The notes beneath the pieces are model-generated. The model saw only the letters and a program-made list of their open reading frames with translations, did not search any database and was not told the origin of the DNA. From a virus, in IMG/VR virus record IMGVR_UViG_3300037502_000652, positions 1 to 36,332 of that record: 36,332 bases of DNA; one strand, 5' to 3'. Below, piece after piece: positions 20,537-30,100 of the stretch. The stretch's first letter is position 1, and each line of letters opens with the position of its first letter. The translations under genes were made by a program, and so were the position numbers.

Positions 20537-22427
20537 GATGACACCCTATTCTGAGTTTATTGCTAAGAGCCGGTACAGCCGGTTTCTGCCTGAGATGGAC
20601 CGCCGTGAGCACTGGGAAGAGACAGTGAATCGCTACACTACGTTCCTCTATAAGCACCTGCAAGAAAAGCACGACTACAAGATACCTGATGAGTTGTATC
20701 GGGACATCCGTGACGCAATAGTGAGCCTGGAAGTGATGCCTTCTATGAGGGCTATCATGACCGCTGGTAAGGCGCTGGAGCGTGATAACACAGCAGGCTA
20801 CAACTGTTCATACCTGCCTGTGGACGATCCTAAAGCCTTTGATGAGGCAATGTACATCCTGCTCTGCGGCACTGGGGTAGGCTTTTCTGTGGAGCACAAA
20901 TATGTCGATCAATTACCTGAAGTCCCAGACCAGTTGTTTGATTCTGAGACTGTTATTTCTGTTGCGGATTCCAAAGAGGGATGGGCAAAGGCATTACGCC
21001 AACTCATCGCTTTACTATACTCTGGGGAAGTGGCAAGGTACGACCTATCCAGAATTAGACCTGCAGGAGCCAGACTCAAAACCTTTGGAGGACGTGCCTC
21101 TGGACCAGGACCTTTGGATGAACTTTTTAAGTTTACTACTGCCAAATTCAGAGCAGCGGCTGGCCGCAAACTTACATCAATCGAATGTCATGATATTCTC
21201 TGCAAGATCGGGGAAGTTGTTGTTGTGGGCGGAGTACGAAGATCTGCAATGATTTCCTTGTCTGACCTTGAAGATGATCGCATGAGAGGGGCCAAGAGTG
21301 GAGACTGGTGGACACATAACGGACAACGAGCACTTGCTAACAACTCAGCAACTTATGTTACTAAACCAGATATTGGACAGTTTCTCGCAGAATGGACAAG
21401 CCTTTATAACAGTCACTCTGGAGAGCGCGGGATCTTTTCACGAGCCGCAAGTAAAAGTCAGGCTAAGAAAAACGGAAGACGCGATGGAGATTATGATTTC
21501 GGAACAAATCCCTGCTCAGAAATCATACTACGACCCTATCAATTCTGTAACCTTACAGAAGTCGTTGTACGCTCCGATGACACCCTTGAGTCGCTCTCTA
21601 AGAAAGTTCGTATAGCAACGATCTTGGGAACATTTCAGTCTACGCTGACACACTTCCCATACCTACGGAAGATCTGGCAGAAGAACACTGAGGAAGAGCG
21701 TTTGCTTGGTGTGTCGCTGACAGGCATTTTAGATAATCATTGGATGGGAGAGATCAGTGAAAGCACTGCGGAGAATCTTAAACAGTTACGCGAAGTCGCC
21801 GTTAGCACCAATATGGACTTTGCAGCAAATCTGGGAATCCCTCAGTCTACTGCTATTACTTGTGTCAAACCTTCTGGCACTGTTAGCCAACTTGTTGATT
21901 CTGCCTCTGGTATTCATGCTCGACATAGCCGTTATTATATTCGGCGTGTTCGGGGAGATAAAAAAGACCCTCTCTCGTCTTTTCTAGCCAACGAAGGCGT
22001 ACCAGCAGAAGACTGTGTAATGCGTCCAGACAGCACTGTCGTGTTCTCGTTTCCGATGAAGGCACCTGAAGGAGCACGGTTGCGTGACGATCTAACAGCA
22101 ATTGAACACCTCGATCTGTGGTTGATGTATCAGCGGTACTGGTGTGAGCACAAACCGTCTGTGACGATCTCTGTCAAAGAGGACGAATGGATGGATGTTG
22201 GGGCATGGGTATGGCGACACTTTGATGAAGTCTCTGGCGTGTCTTTCCTGCCTTGGGATGGTGGCACATACAGGCAAGCACCATATGAGGAATGTTCAAA
22301 AGAGGTCTATGAAGAACTATTGGCTAAGATGCCAAAAGAGATTCACTGGGATACTCTGTCTGAGAAGGACGATAATGTCGAAGGTGCTCAGACATTGGCC
22401 TGCGTTGCTGGACACTGTGAGATATGA
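20529..22427 (+). CDS. nrdJ: Adenosylcobalamin-dependent ribonucleoside-triphosphate reductase (class II)
   Basis: A 632-residue enzyme reducing ribonucleoside triphosphates to deoxy forms, using coenzyme B12. C93 (GYNCSYLP) and C340 (QFCN) form the active disulfide pair. C329 in TNPCSEIIL is the thiyl radical Cys, with N327 and E331 nearby. The C-terminal CVAGHCEI gives C625 and C630, the external redox pair at the same spacing as in Lactobacillus leichmannii enzyme (C731/C736). It is shorter than that enzyme (739). GGAG is 9 bases upstream. It depends on host or environmental cobalamin. Confidence 0.93.
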   Translation: MTKMTPYSEFIAKSRYSRFLPEMDRREHWEETVNRYTTFLYKHLQEKHDYKIPDELYRDIRDAIVSLEVMPSMRAIMTAGKALERDNTAGYNCSYLPVDDPKAFDEAMYILLCGTGVGFSVEHKYVDQLPEVPDQLFDSETVISVADSKEGWAKALRQLIALLYSGEVARYDLSRIRPAGARLKTFGGRASGPGPLDELFKFTTAKFRAAAGRKLTSIECHDILCKIGEVVVVGGVRRSAMISLSDLEDDRMRGAKSGDWWTHNGQRALANNSATYVTKPDIGQFLAEWTSLYNSHSGERGIFSRAASKSQAKKNGRRDGDYDFGTNPCSEIILRPYQFCNLTEVVVRSDDTLESLSKKVRIATILGTFQSTLTHFPYLRKIWQKNTEEERLLGVSLTGILDNHWMGEISESTAENLKQLREVAVSTNMDFAANLGIPQSTAITCVKPSGTVSQLVDSASGIHARHSRYYIRRVRGDKKDPLSSFLANEGVPAEDCVMRPDSTVVFSFPMKAPEGARLRDDLTAIEHLDLWLMYQRYWCEHKPSVTISVKEDEWMDVGAWVWRHFDEVSGVSFLPWDGGTYRQAPYEECSKEVYEELLAKMPKEIHWDTLSEKDDNVEGAQTLACVAGHCEI

Positions 22428-22546
22428 CAATCGCTCTGCACTTAATCTCAGGCATGATGCTCGGTATTGAGTTCATTCCTGAGTACGAAGATGAAAAGGC
22501 CGTAGTCATAGACCTTTTTGTTCTACGGATAATGATTTTTTGGTAG
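22424..22546 (+). CDS. 40-residue small protein after the reductase
   Basis: MTIALHLISGMMLGIEFIPE start, an acidic centre and a hydrophobic end (FVLRIMIFW). It is ATGA-coupled to the reductase and is the last gene before the terminator. Similar tiny proteins with MLGIEF are seen in other phages. Function unknown. Confidence 0.62.
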   Translation: MTIALHLISGMMLGIEFIPEYEDEKAVVIDLFVLRIMIFW

Positions 22547-22563
22547 TCTAGGGTGTAGTCTTT

Positions 22564-22589
22564 AGGGCCTCTTCGGAGGCTCTTTTTTT
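22564..22589 (+). terminator. Strong terminator ending the early arm
   Basis: AGGGCCTC-TTCG-GAGGCTCT (8-bp stem including one G-U pair, UUCG loop) followed by T7. The T-tract overlaps the lysozyme stop codon of the converging arm. On the minus strand there is no T-tract after the stem, so it works mainly for the plus strand. Confidence 0.9.
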
Positions 22590-23067
22590 ATGGCTTTAGG
22601 TATAGTGCTCTTTCGTCTTTACGGCGCTTGACCAGCCCAGGCAATTCCTTACCGCCTGCCTTGGTCCACGACATAAACGCCTCAGCAGCGCCTTCAAAGT
22701 CACCCCTATTGTGGCACATCCTTATTGTAGAGCGTTGGAGATTGCCGAGACCCACGTTGAAAGAGAAGGAAACAAGTGCATCAAACCTAGACTGAGTAAG
22801 ACCAGAAGGACATAGTCGTAAAACTCCTCGCTCAAACGAAGCCAAGTCTGTGGCAAGTATGTCATCGACTTCTGCCATTGAAAGAGTTCTGTCCCATCCT
22901 GGTGGGATTGGTAAGTCTTTTCGTTCATTTAAAGGCACCTTTATATGGTTTGGATCAATAACGTGGCCTACCCCGATTGTCCACAGCAGAGCAGGACACC
23001 TATACCCACGAGTACGGACACCTTCATGATGCTTGATCATGTCGATGCACTCTTTGGAGACTTTCAT
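22588..23067 (-). CDS. Endolysin, GH24 lysozyme
   Basis: A 159-residue muramidase that cleaves peptidoglycan at lysis. E15 (KHHEG) is the general acid; T30 in WTIGVGH is the conserved Thr. At the position of the T4 lysozyme Asp20 (nine residues after Glu) stands C24 (YRCPA), giving a Glu-Cys-Thr triad that occurs in a known subset of phage lysozymes. No signal peptide or N-terminal anchor is seen, so export depends on the holin encoded just upstream (4-base overlap). Length is typical (T4: 164). Confidence 0.92.
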   Translation of the reverse strand: MKVSKECIDMIKHHEGVRTRGYRCPALLWTIGVGHVIDPNHIKVPLNERKDLPIPPGWDRTLSMAEVDDILATDLASFERGVLRLCPSGLTQSRFDALVSFSFNVGLGNLQRSTIRMCHNRGDFEGAAEAFMSWTKAGGKELPGLVKRRKDERALYLKP

Positions 23068-23546
23068 TTCTTAAACGATTGTGTGCCGAACCAGAAGGCG
23101 ATCACCGATGAGAAGATGATGGTACTGTCCTCATCCCAGAGGATCTGCATAGCCACATCAAAAGGCACACCAGTCTTCCATGCGTAAAAGAAGCCAAAGA
23201 TGTTCACAAACAGAAGCATACAGAACATACCGTAGGTAATGACTGGCCTCACAGAAGCACGAAGATTAGTGACCCACAGCGATGCGCCTTTACCGATAGC
23301 AATATCGTGTGCATACAGTGCTTCTCGTTCCTGCACCGCTGTTTGCATCGCCACCTGATCTGTCCTGATCTCTTCTATGCGAGCCTGTGCTACAAACCCA
23401 CGCTCCAACATCTGCAGTTCACGCTCAGTCTGCATCCGTGCCAGTTTAAGTTCATGTGCCTTATCTGACCGATCCTGAAAGAACTCAAGGATCTTGGGCA
23501 AGCCGCCCATAAGGAAGGATATTAGTGTCGATAACAGTGTAATCAT
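23064..23546 (-). CDS. Three-span holin (GTA holin type)
   Basis: A 160-residue membrane protein. The N-terminus is hydrophobic (about 1-17), followed by a long coiled coil (about 25-75). Two C-terminal spans follow (about 104-125 and 137-155), with ASVRPVITYGM and SSVIAFWFGTQSFKK, the signature of the three-TM holin family of gene transfer agents. It overlaps the lysozyme start by 4 bases and the preceding gene by 1. It would permeabilise the inner membrane at lysis. Confidence 0.82.
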   Translation of the reverse strand: MITLLSTLISFLMGGLPKILEFFQDRSDKAHELKLARMQTERELQMLERGFVAQARIEEIRTDQVAMQTAVQEREALYAHDIAIGKGASLWVTNLRASVRPVITYGMFCMLLFVNIFGFFYAWKTGVPFDVAMQILWDEDSTIIFSSVIAFWFGTQSFKK

Positions 23547-23986
23547 TACATCAGCCCCATCATTTTAAAGATTCCGTACACCACAGAAGATGCCAGCAGC
23601 AACCACAGCATCTCTCTTCTGGTTTCCATGCGTTTGCGATACATCTCGTCATTGAGTTCTAGGTGTTGTTTACGCATCTGAGTGATTAGCGACTTGACTT
23701 CAGAGACAGCAGATCTGCCATACTCCTGCTCGATCTGTCGATACATCTCTGCCTCTGCTTCACGAATCTGCCTTATGATCTTGTATTCTTCATAGGCACT
23801 CATGAACATCATGTCACCACGGCGTTCAATCTGTTGTTGCTTACGCTTCCAGGCAACACGAGCCTTTGCTTCCTCGTCTAAGAAAGCATTTACTTCTTTT
23901 GCTGTTTCCTTTATCTCACGGCCTACAGCAACGGCTTCTTTGATGCCTCCTAGCGCAGCCCTAGCGGTTGCGGCTGGATCGGACAT
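23546..23986 (-). CDS. Tail-anchored coiled-coil protein
   Basis: A 146-residue protein: helical, highly charged body with coiled-coil potential (about 20-120) and one C-terminal hydrophobic span (about 126-145). It overlaps the holin gene by 1 base and the 673-residue gene by 1. Position fits either a lysis accessory protein or a small internal virion protein. No lipoprotein box or N-terminal signal anchor is present, so it is not a typical spanin. Confidence 0.62.
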   Translation of the reverse strand: MSDPAATARAALGGIKEAVAVGREIKETAKEVNAFLDEEAKARVAWKRKQQQIERRGDMMFMSAYEEYKIIRQIREAEAEMYRQIEQEYGRSAVSEVKSLITQMRKQHLELNDEMYRKRMETRREMLWLLLASSVVYGIFKMMGLM

Positions 23987-26007
23987 TATTGTGCGGTTTT
24001 AATATACTCTTCCCAGTTTATAGCGCCTGAAGAAGGTTGAGGTGTAGTTGTTTGTGGTTCTGTTGTAGGATTAAAGAATGAATTAACTTCGTTAATGTAC
24101 TCAGAATCAATAATTCCAGACTTATTTAGTTGGTCTACTAACTTTGCTGCTAGTGCTCCACCATATTTAGGTTGGCTTGTTGTTTTAGATAGACCAGCAA
24201 GCGCATTCATTGCTTCTTTATTTGTAGATGCTTTTGCAAGTAACCTCGGTGTTATAATAATTACACCAGCGGATGCTATAGCACTTGGTAATTTATCTTC
24301 AATTCTTGACTGTACATCTTCTGGAAGAGCAAGATAGCCAAGAACACTAGCCCCGCCTACACCAGCACCAACAATTTTATTTCTAAGATAAGTTGCTCTA
24401 GATCCGCCACTTTCTAATCCAATATCAGCAGCATTTAGGACCTGTTTTAGTTGGTTTGCTTCGGATCTAAATAACTTGTAAAAAGAACTTTTTAAATCTT
24501 TATCTTCTTCAAGTTTACGAGCAAACGCCGCTGTTTTTTCTGGAGTAGATAAATTCTTTTCTAAGAAAGAATATTTAACATCGTTTAACAATGTTGCAGA
24601 ATCTGCACCTTGTTTCTTAACGTATTCATCAACAGCAGACATTGCTTTAGCCAAATCTGTAAATTTTTCAGATTCAGACAAATCTGCTAAAAATGCCCCA
24701 ACTTTTGATGGTTGCAAATCCATTGCAGTTGCAATAGTCTCATTAAACAAAGAGTTTTGACCTTGTTTATAAAGACGTTTAACTTTATTGTATTCGTCTA
24801 TTGTGTCTTTAGATAATTTTGATTGAAATGTACCAATCTGACCTGCTTTTGTTTGAGTCAAAAGAACAGCATTATCCATTGCAGTCTCAATTGCACTAGA
24901 ATATTTATTGTATGCTGCTTCTTTTGTTGTTGGTCCTTTTCCTGGCTGTTTTAAATCTGCCGCTGCTCCAGAAAAATTGCTTCTAATATCGTGAGCAACT
25001 CCAAAATCAACATAATCTTCTTGTTTTAAAATATCTTCTAAAACTGTTTTTCTATCGGCACTTGCACCAGCAAATTTAGCCTTAGCAAGCCTATCGTATT
25101 CTTGTTGTGCTTGTTGTTTTACACCACGAAGATCTACAAAAACACCATTAGACTCTGTTAATCCTTGATAGAATGGACGATAACGATCTTTAAATTCAGT
25201 TCTTGCTGTTGAAATAAGATTCTGAAAATTTTCTCCAGCGGCTCTGGTAAATGGTTCTTCTGTTAAAATAGCCTGTCTAAAAGCATCCGATGTTTGTAGT
25301 GTATCTTTAACCTCTTGAACACCTTGTGATACTGCTTTTTCAACTCCGGCCTGTTGTGCTTTAAAAGCAGCACCAGATGCAAAACCACCTTTAGCAACCT
25401 CTTCTACAGAACGAGCAATTTCGTCACCAGTTAGTTGTGATCTAGTTAGTGTAGCACCACGACCAGATAAGAATTCCTGTGCAGCAATCCGTGGATCTGC
25501 TGTATTAACCGCAGAAGGAGAAAATACATTCTTTGCAATTTTAAATGTTTTACCGCCAACGGTAGCAATTAAGTTACCGCCGACATCCCAAGCGGCGTTT
25601 TCAAGAACATTTGCTACTAAATTTTGACCAAATTGTTGTGTTCCAAAGCCACCAAGTAACGCTTCTGCTCCTGTTCCAGCAACAGTTCCAACAGTAGAGC
25701 CAACTAAAGAAGGTATGAAAGGCCGTGTAACAGCAGGTGCCCCAGCAGCAACTCTTTCTAATGCTGCTATGGGTCTTACTGCAGGAATAACTCCACCAAT
25801 AATTCCTAATGCAGATGGAAGAGCGCCCTCACCCCTAACATCTGGTAGTGGTGATATTGATCCTGCAACCCCTGTAACAAACTGCTGTTCTCTTCGTGCT
25901 TGTTGTTGTGCAGCAGCCTCAGCACCAGGACCTGGGCCAATTGTCTGTCCACCCGCCCTTTCAAGATTCCTGATGTACTCTTGCCAGTCAATAGTGCCGT
26001 TAGACAT
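23986..26007 (-). CDS. Putative internal virion (DNA ejection) protein
   Basis: A 673-residue, mostly helical protein. An N-terminal Gly/Ala-rich, weakly hydrophobic part (about 45-165) precedes a long helical body (about 175-535) and a second hydrophobic segment (about 545-590). The first and last residues carry the same short motif: IDWQEYIRNL (6-15) and INWEEYIKTA (about 663-672). Large helical proteins in this place resemble internal core proteins of podoviruses. Base composition is much more AT-rich than neighbouring genes. No enzyme motif is seen. Function is inferred. Confidence 0.6.
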   Translation of the reverse strand: MSNGTIDWQEYIRNLERAGGQTIGPGPGAEAAAQQQARREQQFVTGVAGSISPLPDVRGEGALPSALGIIGGVIPAVRPIAALERVAAGAPAVTRPFIPSLVGSTVGTVAGTGAEALLGGFGTQQFGQNLVANVLENAAWDVGGNLIATVGGKTFKIAKNVFSPSAVNTADPRIAAQEFLSGRGATLTRSQLTGDEIARSVEEVAKGGFASGAAFKAQQAGVEKAVSQGVQEVKDTLQTSDAFRQAILTEEPFTRAAGENFQNLISTARTEFKDRYRPFYQGLTESNGVFVDLRGVKQQAQQEYDRLAKAKFAGASADRKTVLEDILKQEDYVDFGVAHDIRSNFSGAAADLKQPGKGPTTKEAAYNKYSSAIETAMDNAVLLTQTKAGQIGTFQSKLSKDTIDEYNKVKRLYKQGQNSLFNETIATAMDLQPSKVGAFLADLSESEKFTDLAKAMSAVDEYVKKQGADSATLLNDVKYSFLEKNLSTPEKTAAFARKLEEDKDLKSSFYKLFRSEANQLKQVLNAADIGLESGGSRATYLRNKIVGAGVGGASVLGYLALPEDVQSRIEDKLPSAIASAGVIIITPRLLAKASTNKEAMNALAGLSKTTSQPKYGGALAAKLVDQLNKSGIIDSEYINEVNSFFNPTTEPQTTTPQPSSGAINWEEYIKTAQ

Positions 26008-27149
26008 TATTTAAGCCCCAGTTCTTGTTGAATGCGTTGTGCCTCTAATGCTTCATCCCTTGTGGCGGTTCCAGCCAATGCTCGTGTTTTAATATCACGA
26101 TACCTACGAATCTTATTATAATTCTGACCCTGCAAAACATTTGGATCTTGATCGTATCGTTTTGTTTTATCTATTTTTGAAAGTTGCTCATAAGTCGTAG
26201 TTTGTGATTGAATTTCATCACGAATATCTCCAAGCAATCTAAGAATTGTTCCAGATTCTTGTGCAATATTTGGTTTACTTTTAACCAACTGATCCAATTC
26301 TTTAACGGCAAGCGATCCAGGAAATGCTCTAGCAATTTGCTGAACAAGTTTTGCAGAAATTGCATTGATATATTCAGTATCGGGTGCTTTATCACTAATC
26401 GGTATTCCAAGGGCTCCAAGTGCTTTTGAAAGCCCAAGTTTACCTTCTGCAAATTTTCCTGTAAATGCGTTTGGAACAGCCGCTTCAACACGATCAATTT
26501 GACCAAGTAGTGGAATTGCTGTTGTGTAGGACGCTCCAGCCTTATTCCAAGCATCTGCTTTTTCTTTGGCATCTGCTGCTTCATATGCCTTATCAAATGC
26601 TCCTCTTAAATCAATAGTTTGTCCTTTTGGTGACTTAATAGTCATTAATTCTTTAATTGATTCATACTCTGCTTTTTCAGGTGCTGAAAGACCAGTTGTT
26701 CTCTCACGAGTAGCAAGATCAACAAATCTAGTATTCATACGATCAGATGCCTTACCAGCCTCTGCTTGTTCTGCTTGAGCAATGTCTTTTCTTGCAGCAG
26801 CGCCTTTAGCAGCAATGTCATAAGAAAACTTAGTTTGTTCTTGTGCTAACTTAGTTGCTTCCTGCCGCATAGCCAAAGCCATCCCACTAAACTGCGGTAA
26901 CTGGTTTAGATTATTGGCTAACTGAATCAGTCCTTCTGGTGTGCCAAGATCAGCCTGTTGCTGTGTTTGTTGGATAATACTGCTCAGAGCCTGCTGAGGT
27001 GTCATCTGACCAAAGGCGCTAGTGATGTTCTGTTGCAAAGAAGCACCAGTGCCACTAATTAGGCCAGAATAAGCCTGCAACGGATCAGCCGCTACAGGCT
27101 GTCGTTGTCCCATTGTCAGACCAAATAGAGATTCCATCACATTCGCCAT
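26007..27149 (-). CDS. Putative internal virion protein
   Basis: A 380-residue protein with a Gln-rich N-terminus (about 40-100, SSIIQQTQQQADLGTPEGL) and a helical remainder. The C-terminal two thirds (about 26007-26750) are AT-rich like the neighbouring 673-residue gene, while the first third is GC-richer like the gene upstream, as if a recombination joint lies inside. It overlaps the next gene by 1 base. An ejection-protein role is inferred from position. Confidence 0.58.
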   Translation of the reverse strand: MANVMESLFGLTMGQRQPVAADPLQAYSGLISGTGASLQQNITSAFGQMTPQQALSSIIQQTQQQADLGTPEGLIQLANNLNQLPQFSGMALAMRQEATKLAQEQTKFSYDIAAKGAAARKDIAQAEQAEAGKASDRMNTRFVDLATRERTTGLSAPEKAEYESIKELMTIKSPKGQTIDLRGAFDKAYEAADAKEKADAWNKAGASYTTAIPLLGQIDRVEAAVPNAFTGKFAEGKLGLSKALGALGIPISDKAPDTEYINAISAKLVQQIARAFPGSLAVKELDQLVKSKPNIAQESGTILRLLGDIRDEIQSQTTTYEQLSKIDKTKRYDQDPNVLQGQNYNKIRRYRDIKTRALAGTATRDEALEAQRIQQELGLK

Positions 27150-27158
27150 ATCTATTCC

Positions 27159-30100
27159 TTAGAAGAAGATACCATAATCTTGATAACCGTATTGCGGTCC
27201 TGTTCCTTGTCCTAATGGCGATGTTGCCCCGCCACCACCGAATAACTGACTTAGTGACAAGTTACCAAGAACATTACCAGTCTGTGTCGGTAATCCAAAC
27301 AATCCTCTAGCAGCACCGCCAACACCAGCCAAGGCAGTACCCCTTGCCTGCAAACCTAGTTGCTCATAAGGCGCACGCATACGCAGGCCCTGCAGAGCAG
27401 ACTCAGCCGCTAACAACTGATTACGGCTAGCAATGGCTCTTTCTTGCTGTCCCAAGGCAGAAGCAGCGTTGAGAGCCGCTAGCGTCTGTTGATCGATAGC
27501 CTGAGCGCCTCCAATTAGACCCTGACCAAGAGCAGCCTGCCTTGTAGCCTCTTGTGTACCCAACTGCTGTGCCTGCAGTGCTTGTTGAGCACGAGCAGTC
27601 TCTTGTGCAGACAAGAGTGACTCCATCAGCGGATTAACTGTTCTTACTTCTCCACCGACAGTGGGTAAGTTTTGACCAAAGCCAAGCAAGCCACGCTGAC
27701 GAAGTCCTGCCAGCAGTGCCTCTTGCTCACGAGCACGGCCTGGAGCAGCTAATGCTTCTGCCTGACCGTACAAGGTCTGAGCAGCCTGTGCAGGATTGAT
27801 TGCACCTAAAGTCTGACCTGCCAGTCCAAGTTGCTGCTGACGCAAAGCCTGCATCTCTGGAGAAGTGACCGCTGTGGCCCCTCCTGGGCCTACAGTGCCT
27901 ACGCCAGCGCCTGTGGTAACAGTATATGGCGTAAACGGAATAGCGCCTTGGCGACCAATCTGAGCAGCCTCAGTGGATAGTTCACGACCAAGGCCAGTAG
28001 CCTCACGTTGCAGAGCAGCCAACTGTGCAAAATCTATACCAGCACCAAGAACACCACCAAGATTAACATTACCAATACCAGACAATAGACCACCTATTGC
28101 ACCAATCCCCGGAATAGAAGGTAGTCCTCCAATTCCAGGCGCTGTTGGAGTACCGGGGGCTGTTGGCGTAGACGGAGCGCCACCGCCTGTTGGAACACCG
28201 GCTCCGATAGCGGTGCCAGCGCCGGCAACCCCTGCGGCTGTGCCTGCACCACCTGTACCTAACAAGCCTGTAACGGCTGTGCCTACACCACCAACACCTG
28301 CCAGTGTAGCACCAGCCAAGTTAGCAGCAGTTCCCGGCGGGAAGCCAGCATTGATTAGGTTTTGTGTTAGTGTTGCAACACTGGGCAATGCAGTGCCAAA
28401 ACCACCAGTACCAAGCGGAGGTGTGACACCAGCAGTTAGACCACCAGTGGCCTGGTTTGCCAACTGTGTGCTAAGATCGATGCCAGCAAACCCTGGCGGT
28501 CCTGATGGAACACCGAACATACCGCCACCTGGGCTTGTCGGCGCGATAGGCGTTACAGTGGTAGGACCACCCGGAGACACGGGTATTCCCGGCGTTACTC
28601 CAGATCCGGTGATACCGGGAATGTTAGCAGATACTTGTGCGGTAGTTGGAATATTAAACTGAGTACGAACATTGCCTAAGCCAATACGATCAAGTGCATC
28701 TCCAATAGCGCCTGTATTAACAGCGTATGATCCACCACCAGCAACTAAGGCACCAATAAGTGCTTGTTCAGCGTCCCCTGTAATAGCACCAGTAGTGACA
28801 CCACTAATAAGACCTCTAGATATTGCATCTAGTGCTACTGTATTACCTGCTAAAGAAGGCACTAATGTTGCTAACTGTGCTGAAATATAAGGAGCACCAA
28901 AGGCAGACAGAGCCATTGCAATAGGCGGTATAGATATAACCTCTGCAACGCCACCAATTAAGTCACCAAAGAAACCTCTAGTTGTATTAGGATCTTGGAA
29001 GTTAAATGTCTGAACAGGAGAAGCAGCAACTAATTTGTCTCCAACTTGCTGATACACAACAGCAGCGTGTTGTGCTCCCTGCTGACCACCAACACCGCCA
29101 GTCTGTGCAGGGTCCCAACCTTGTGTACGACCAACAACAGCAACACGCCTATCAGCAGCATTAACTTCATTAAGTAACTGAATGCTAGTCTTTCCAGCCG
29201 TAGGAATATTTAATTTAGTTGCAGCATCTTGTAACTTAGCGGTTACGTCTTGGAACTTAGCGGCATTAGCGGCACCGTTAAAGTTCTCAGGATCTTCAGA
29301 TGTATTAAATAAGTTGGCGTAGTTTACATAAGTAGGAGACCCAGTTTCAGGATCAATTCCTGTCTGAACACTGTAGTTTACAGTATTGGTTTCTGGGTCA
29401 GTAGTAGTAATAACCTTACCCTGTGCCTGCAACTGTCTGAATGTCTCGCCAGCAGACAGAATCTTTTGAATCTCTTCTGAAGTGCCGCGAATACCGTACA
29501 GACCAGCACCAGTAAGAATCTCTCCCTGATACTTTGAGTTAGTATTCCACCCTAGTTCATTACTTGGTCCAATGTCAGCCTTGACTGCAAACTCGTTACC
29601 AAGAATATTTCTTGCTACTGAAGCATTAAGAACAGGAGCATTATTTTGGTAGCCATACTGCCCTGCTTCTGCGGTGATGGTTGGCAGTGCTGCTGTGTTT
29701 CTTTGTACAATGTTTTGAAACAGCGCTGATTCATCAGCACTAATTGTGTCGCCAAAACGGCTTCTCCAGTAAGCCAAACCTTCAGCATCAGGCTCACGAC
29801 CTGCATAGGTACGATACAGGTTTGCAATAGGATCAGAAGTCGATGTAGTCGCAGGCATTAGCATTGATGGCGCTGCTGTGACTGAAGGCGCTGCTGTGAC
29901 TGAAGGCGCTGCTGCCACAGAGGGTGCTGCTGTTGCTGGACTAGGAGGCGGCTCGTTTGAAGTAGGAACAAACGGTACAAGCGATGGATTTGGATTTAAG
30001 AAATACTGTGCTCTCTGAATTGATTCATTTACTTCCTGCGACTGTCCAGCAGGGTTAATAGCAGCGGCTGCTTGAGCAATCTGCTGTGCAGCCTGTGCAG

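Noticed and set aside
27973-28662. 229-residue Pro-rich frame on the plus strand
   Set aside because: Antisense shadow of the Gly/Pro/Ala-rich part of the 1015-residue virion protein; no ribosome site.
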